In this document: positions 62,641 to 64,000 of the stretch, one piece after another
How positions within the stretch are numbered: the first letter of the stretch is position 1
Layout of the letters: every line of letters starts with the position of its first letter
Assembly: GCA_947500415.1 (NCBI GenBank)
Contig: CANMRT010000004.1
Coordinates: 1 to 64,000 of the forward strand
Direction: 5' to 3'
Length of the DNA stretch: 64,000 bases
From: an uncultured Roseicyclus sp.
GTDB lineage: Bacteria > Pseudomonadota > Alphaproteobacteria > Rhodobacterales > Rhodobacteraceae
Position numbers and translations under genes: made by a program
Notes under the pieces: generated by a model
The model's database searches: none
The model's input: only the letters and a program-made list of their open reading frames with translations
Told to the model about the DNA's origin: nothing

Positions 62641-63821
62641 TCCTGTTCCTCCACCTCTGCTTTTCTGAACGGGCCGTAACCGGTCAGAACTTCGATCTCT
62701 TCGTCAATCGCTTCGCGTTCCGCTTTCAGGTATCTGCCAATCGCCTCGGCAAATCCTGCGTCGCGCACCCAATGAAGGGAATGCGTAGTGACAGGCATAT
62801 AACCCCGCGCAAGCTTATGGGTTCCCTGCGCACCGGCCTCAACACGGCTCAGGCCATTTTCAATAGCAAAATCAATGGCCTGATAGTAACACAATTCGAA
62901 GTGCAAACAGGGGTGATCCTCGATACAGCCCCAGTAGCGCCCGTAAAGCGTGTCGGCCCCGATAAAGTTCAATGCGCCCGCAACGGGCTGGCCGTCGCGC
63001 ATCGCCAGACACAACAGCATATCATCCGCCATCGTTTCGTGCGCGATGTCGAAGAAGTCCCGCGTCAGGTAGGGCGTGCCCCATTTCCGGGCGCCGGTGT
63101 CTTGGTAGAACCGCCAAAAGGCATCCCAATGCTCCGGCTTCAGGTCCGCGCCGGTGAGTGAGACGATCTCCCCCCCGAAATCCTGCGCCTTAGCCCTTTC
63201 CTTGCGGATGTTCTTGCGCTTGCGGCTGGAGAGCGAGCCTAGGAAATCATCGAAGCTGCCGTAGCCGTCGTTCATCCAGTGGAACTGCTGGCTCCACCGG
63301 CGCATCAGGCCGATCTGTTCACCCGCCAGCGCCTCGTCTTCCGTGCAGAAAGTAACGTGAAGCGACGACAATTCGTTGTCGGCAGCGATCTGAACCGCGC
63401 CTTGGATCAACGCAGAGATGCCGGTGGCTTTCCATCTGGGTCGGGTCAGGAACCGCCGCCCTGTTGCTGGTGTGAAAGGGGCCGCGATCTGCAGCTTCGG
63501 GTAATAGTCCCCGCCCGCATTCTCATAGGCGTGGGCCCAGTTGTGATCGAAGATATACTCGCCTTGGGAATGACCCTTGGCATACATCGGCGCGCAGGCG
63601 ATTGCCTGATCCTCATGTCGGGCCACCAGATAGCGGGGTTGCCAACCGCTCCCCTGTCCAACGCTGCCCGATTGCTCCAAGGCGTTCAGGAACCGGTACG
63701 TGGTGAACGGGTCACGCGGGCGTCCGCCTTCGGGGCAGGCGCAGGCATCCCATTCGGCGGCCTCGATCTGGGATAGGCTGCCAATGACATCGATTGTGAT
63801 GGGGGTGTCGCCGTCCACCAT
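62637..63821 (-). CDS. GNAT-like acyltransferase (DUF482/peptidogalycan family)
   Basis: A 394-residue protein with GNAT fold features: [40 protein letters not shown] and [20 protein letters not shown], and a Cys-rich start (ACACPEGG). It belongs to the DUF482 (FemAB-like) group, which moves acyl groups on nitrogen or cell-wall material; substrate unknown. It lies upstream of phhB and mscS with a 4-bp overlap. Confidence 0.85.
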   Translation of the reverse strand: MVDGDTPITIDVIGSLSQIEAAEWDACACPEGGRPRDPFTTYRFLNALEQSGSVGQGSGWQPRYLVARHEDQAIACAPMYAKGHSQGEYIFDHNWAHAYENAGGDYYPKLQIAAPFTPATGRRFLTRPRWKATGISALIQGAVQIAADNELSSLHVTFCTEDEALAGEQIGLMRRWSQQFHWMNDGYGSFDDFLGSLSSRKRKNIRKERAKAQDFGGEIVSLTGADLKPEHWDAFWRFYQDTGARKWGTPYLTRDFFDIAHETMADDMLLCLAMRDGQPVAGALNFIGADTLYGRYWGCIEDHPCLHFELCYYQAIDFAIENGLSRVEAGAQGTHKLARGYMPVTTHSLHWVRDAGFAEAIGRYLKAEREAIDEEIEVLTGYGPFRKAEVEEQE

Positions 63822-63878
63822 AGGGCTCCGTGTCTGACTATCTGGAAAGATGGGCCCAGACGCACTCAGGTCAATGCG

Positions 63879-64000
63879 TCAGGCGGGAAACGGCGCGGTG
63901 TATCCCTCGAACGTGATGTTATCGGCGACCTTGCGGGCCATCACCTCATCCTCCGGTGATTTCACAGTCCAGCACAGGATCGGCACGCCCTTGGCCTTCA
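63879..64000 (-). CDS. C-terminus of glycerophosphodiester phosphodiesterase (truncated by window)
   Basis: The 40 visible codons read KAKGVPILCWTVKSPEDEVM, continuing to YTAPFPA and TGA at 63879. The block VPILCWTVKSPED matches the end of GDPD enzymes, where VxxWTV is conserved. These hydrolyse glycerophosphodiesters to glycerol-3-phosphate and alcohol. The 5' part is outside the window. Confidence 0.7.
   Translation of the reverse strand, partial: KAKGVPILCWTVKSPEDEVMARKVADNITFEGYTAPFPA

Noticed and set aside
1-64000. tRNA, rRNA, CRISPR, insertion sequence, prophage or integrase
   Set aside because: No cloverleaf-like sequence, spaced repeats, transposase, phage or recombinase protein was seen; a tRNA scan or similar tool could confirm this.

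Overview
The window is chromosomal DNA of a high-GC alphaproteobacterium, most likely a marine member of the Rhodobacterales (Roseobacter group). The pointers are an L-malyl-CoA/beta-methylmalyl-CoA lyase (28056-29012) that reads like the Rhodobacter Mcl1, a TIGR02302/DUF4175 low-complexity protein (18972-21524), a small lipoprotein gene behind argH, three tandem peptide deformylase genes in front of fmt, a DUF1244 protein, and compact operons with many ATGA start/stop overlaps. I saw no tRNA, rRNA, CRISPR array, insertion sequence, prophage or integrase. Most of the window is core chromosome; the interest lies in small genes, gene duplications and intergenic signals.

Layout. 0-17 kb: a membrane protein of unknown role, greA with a promoter-hairpin leader, a lipoprotein gene, argH, a TlpA-like thioredoxin, 3-methyladenine glycosylase I, a stand-alone EAL protein, the polyhydroxybutyrate genes phaA and phaB separated by a hairpin, a DMT exporter, three tiny minus-strand genes (8871-9443), a LysR regulator, a YdcH-like protein, a TrmN6-like methyltransferase, DUF2007, a long-chain polyprenyl diphosphate synthase, ispE, a TPR protein and ETF-ubiquinone oxidoreductase. 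17-38 kb: a cluster of four palindromes in front of lysA, TIGR02302, a zinc-ribbon membrane protein, ftsE-ftsX-plsC, accA, a 5TMR-LYT sensor with a decayed GGDEF domain, mcl1, fmt with def1-def2-def3, patB, DMT transporter-DUF429-like-mobA, azlCD, and an Lrp regulator divergent from ald. 38-64 kb: a MarR regulator divergent from a secreted protein with a clear operator, mscL, GST, ytoQ, pheT and pheS separated by secreted proteins, two copies of an OmpA-like plus coiled-coil module flanking rpmI-rplT and exoD, a BLUF photosensor, pyk, an N-formylglutamate amidohydrolase, yaaA-recQ-HAD-rsmD-ferredoxin reductase, a peroxiredoxin, mscS, phhB, a GNAT protein and the end of a glycerophosphodiesterase.

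How it fits together. phaA, phaB, mcl1 and a secreted PHB-depolymerase-like esterase point to storage of acetyl units as polyhydroxybutyrate and their assimilation through the ethylmalonyl-CoA pathway. ispE and the polyprenyl synthase serve isoprenoid and quinone synthesis, and ETF-QO feeds electrons into that quinone pool. fmt and the deformylases handle N-formylmethionine; greA, rplT, rpmI and pheST serve gene expression. Light (BLUF), cyclic-di-GMP (EAL protein, decayed GGDEF protein) and osmotic stress (MscL, MscS) inputs are present.

Most worth following up: the three-member microprotein cluster at 8871-9443; the four-copy palindrome array before lysA; the degenerate third deformylase; the duplicated OmpA/coiled-coil module; the greA leader that resembles a terminator-attenuator; and the 96-bp overlap between a BLUF gene and an opposing gene. 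All are read from sequence alone, without database searches.
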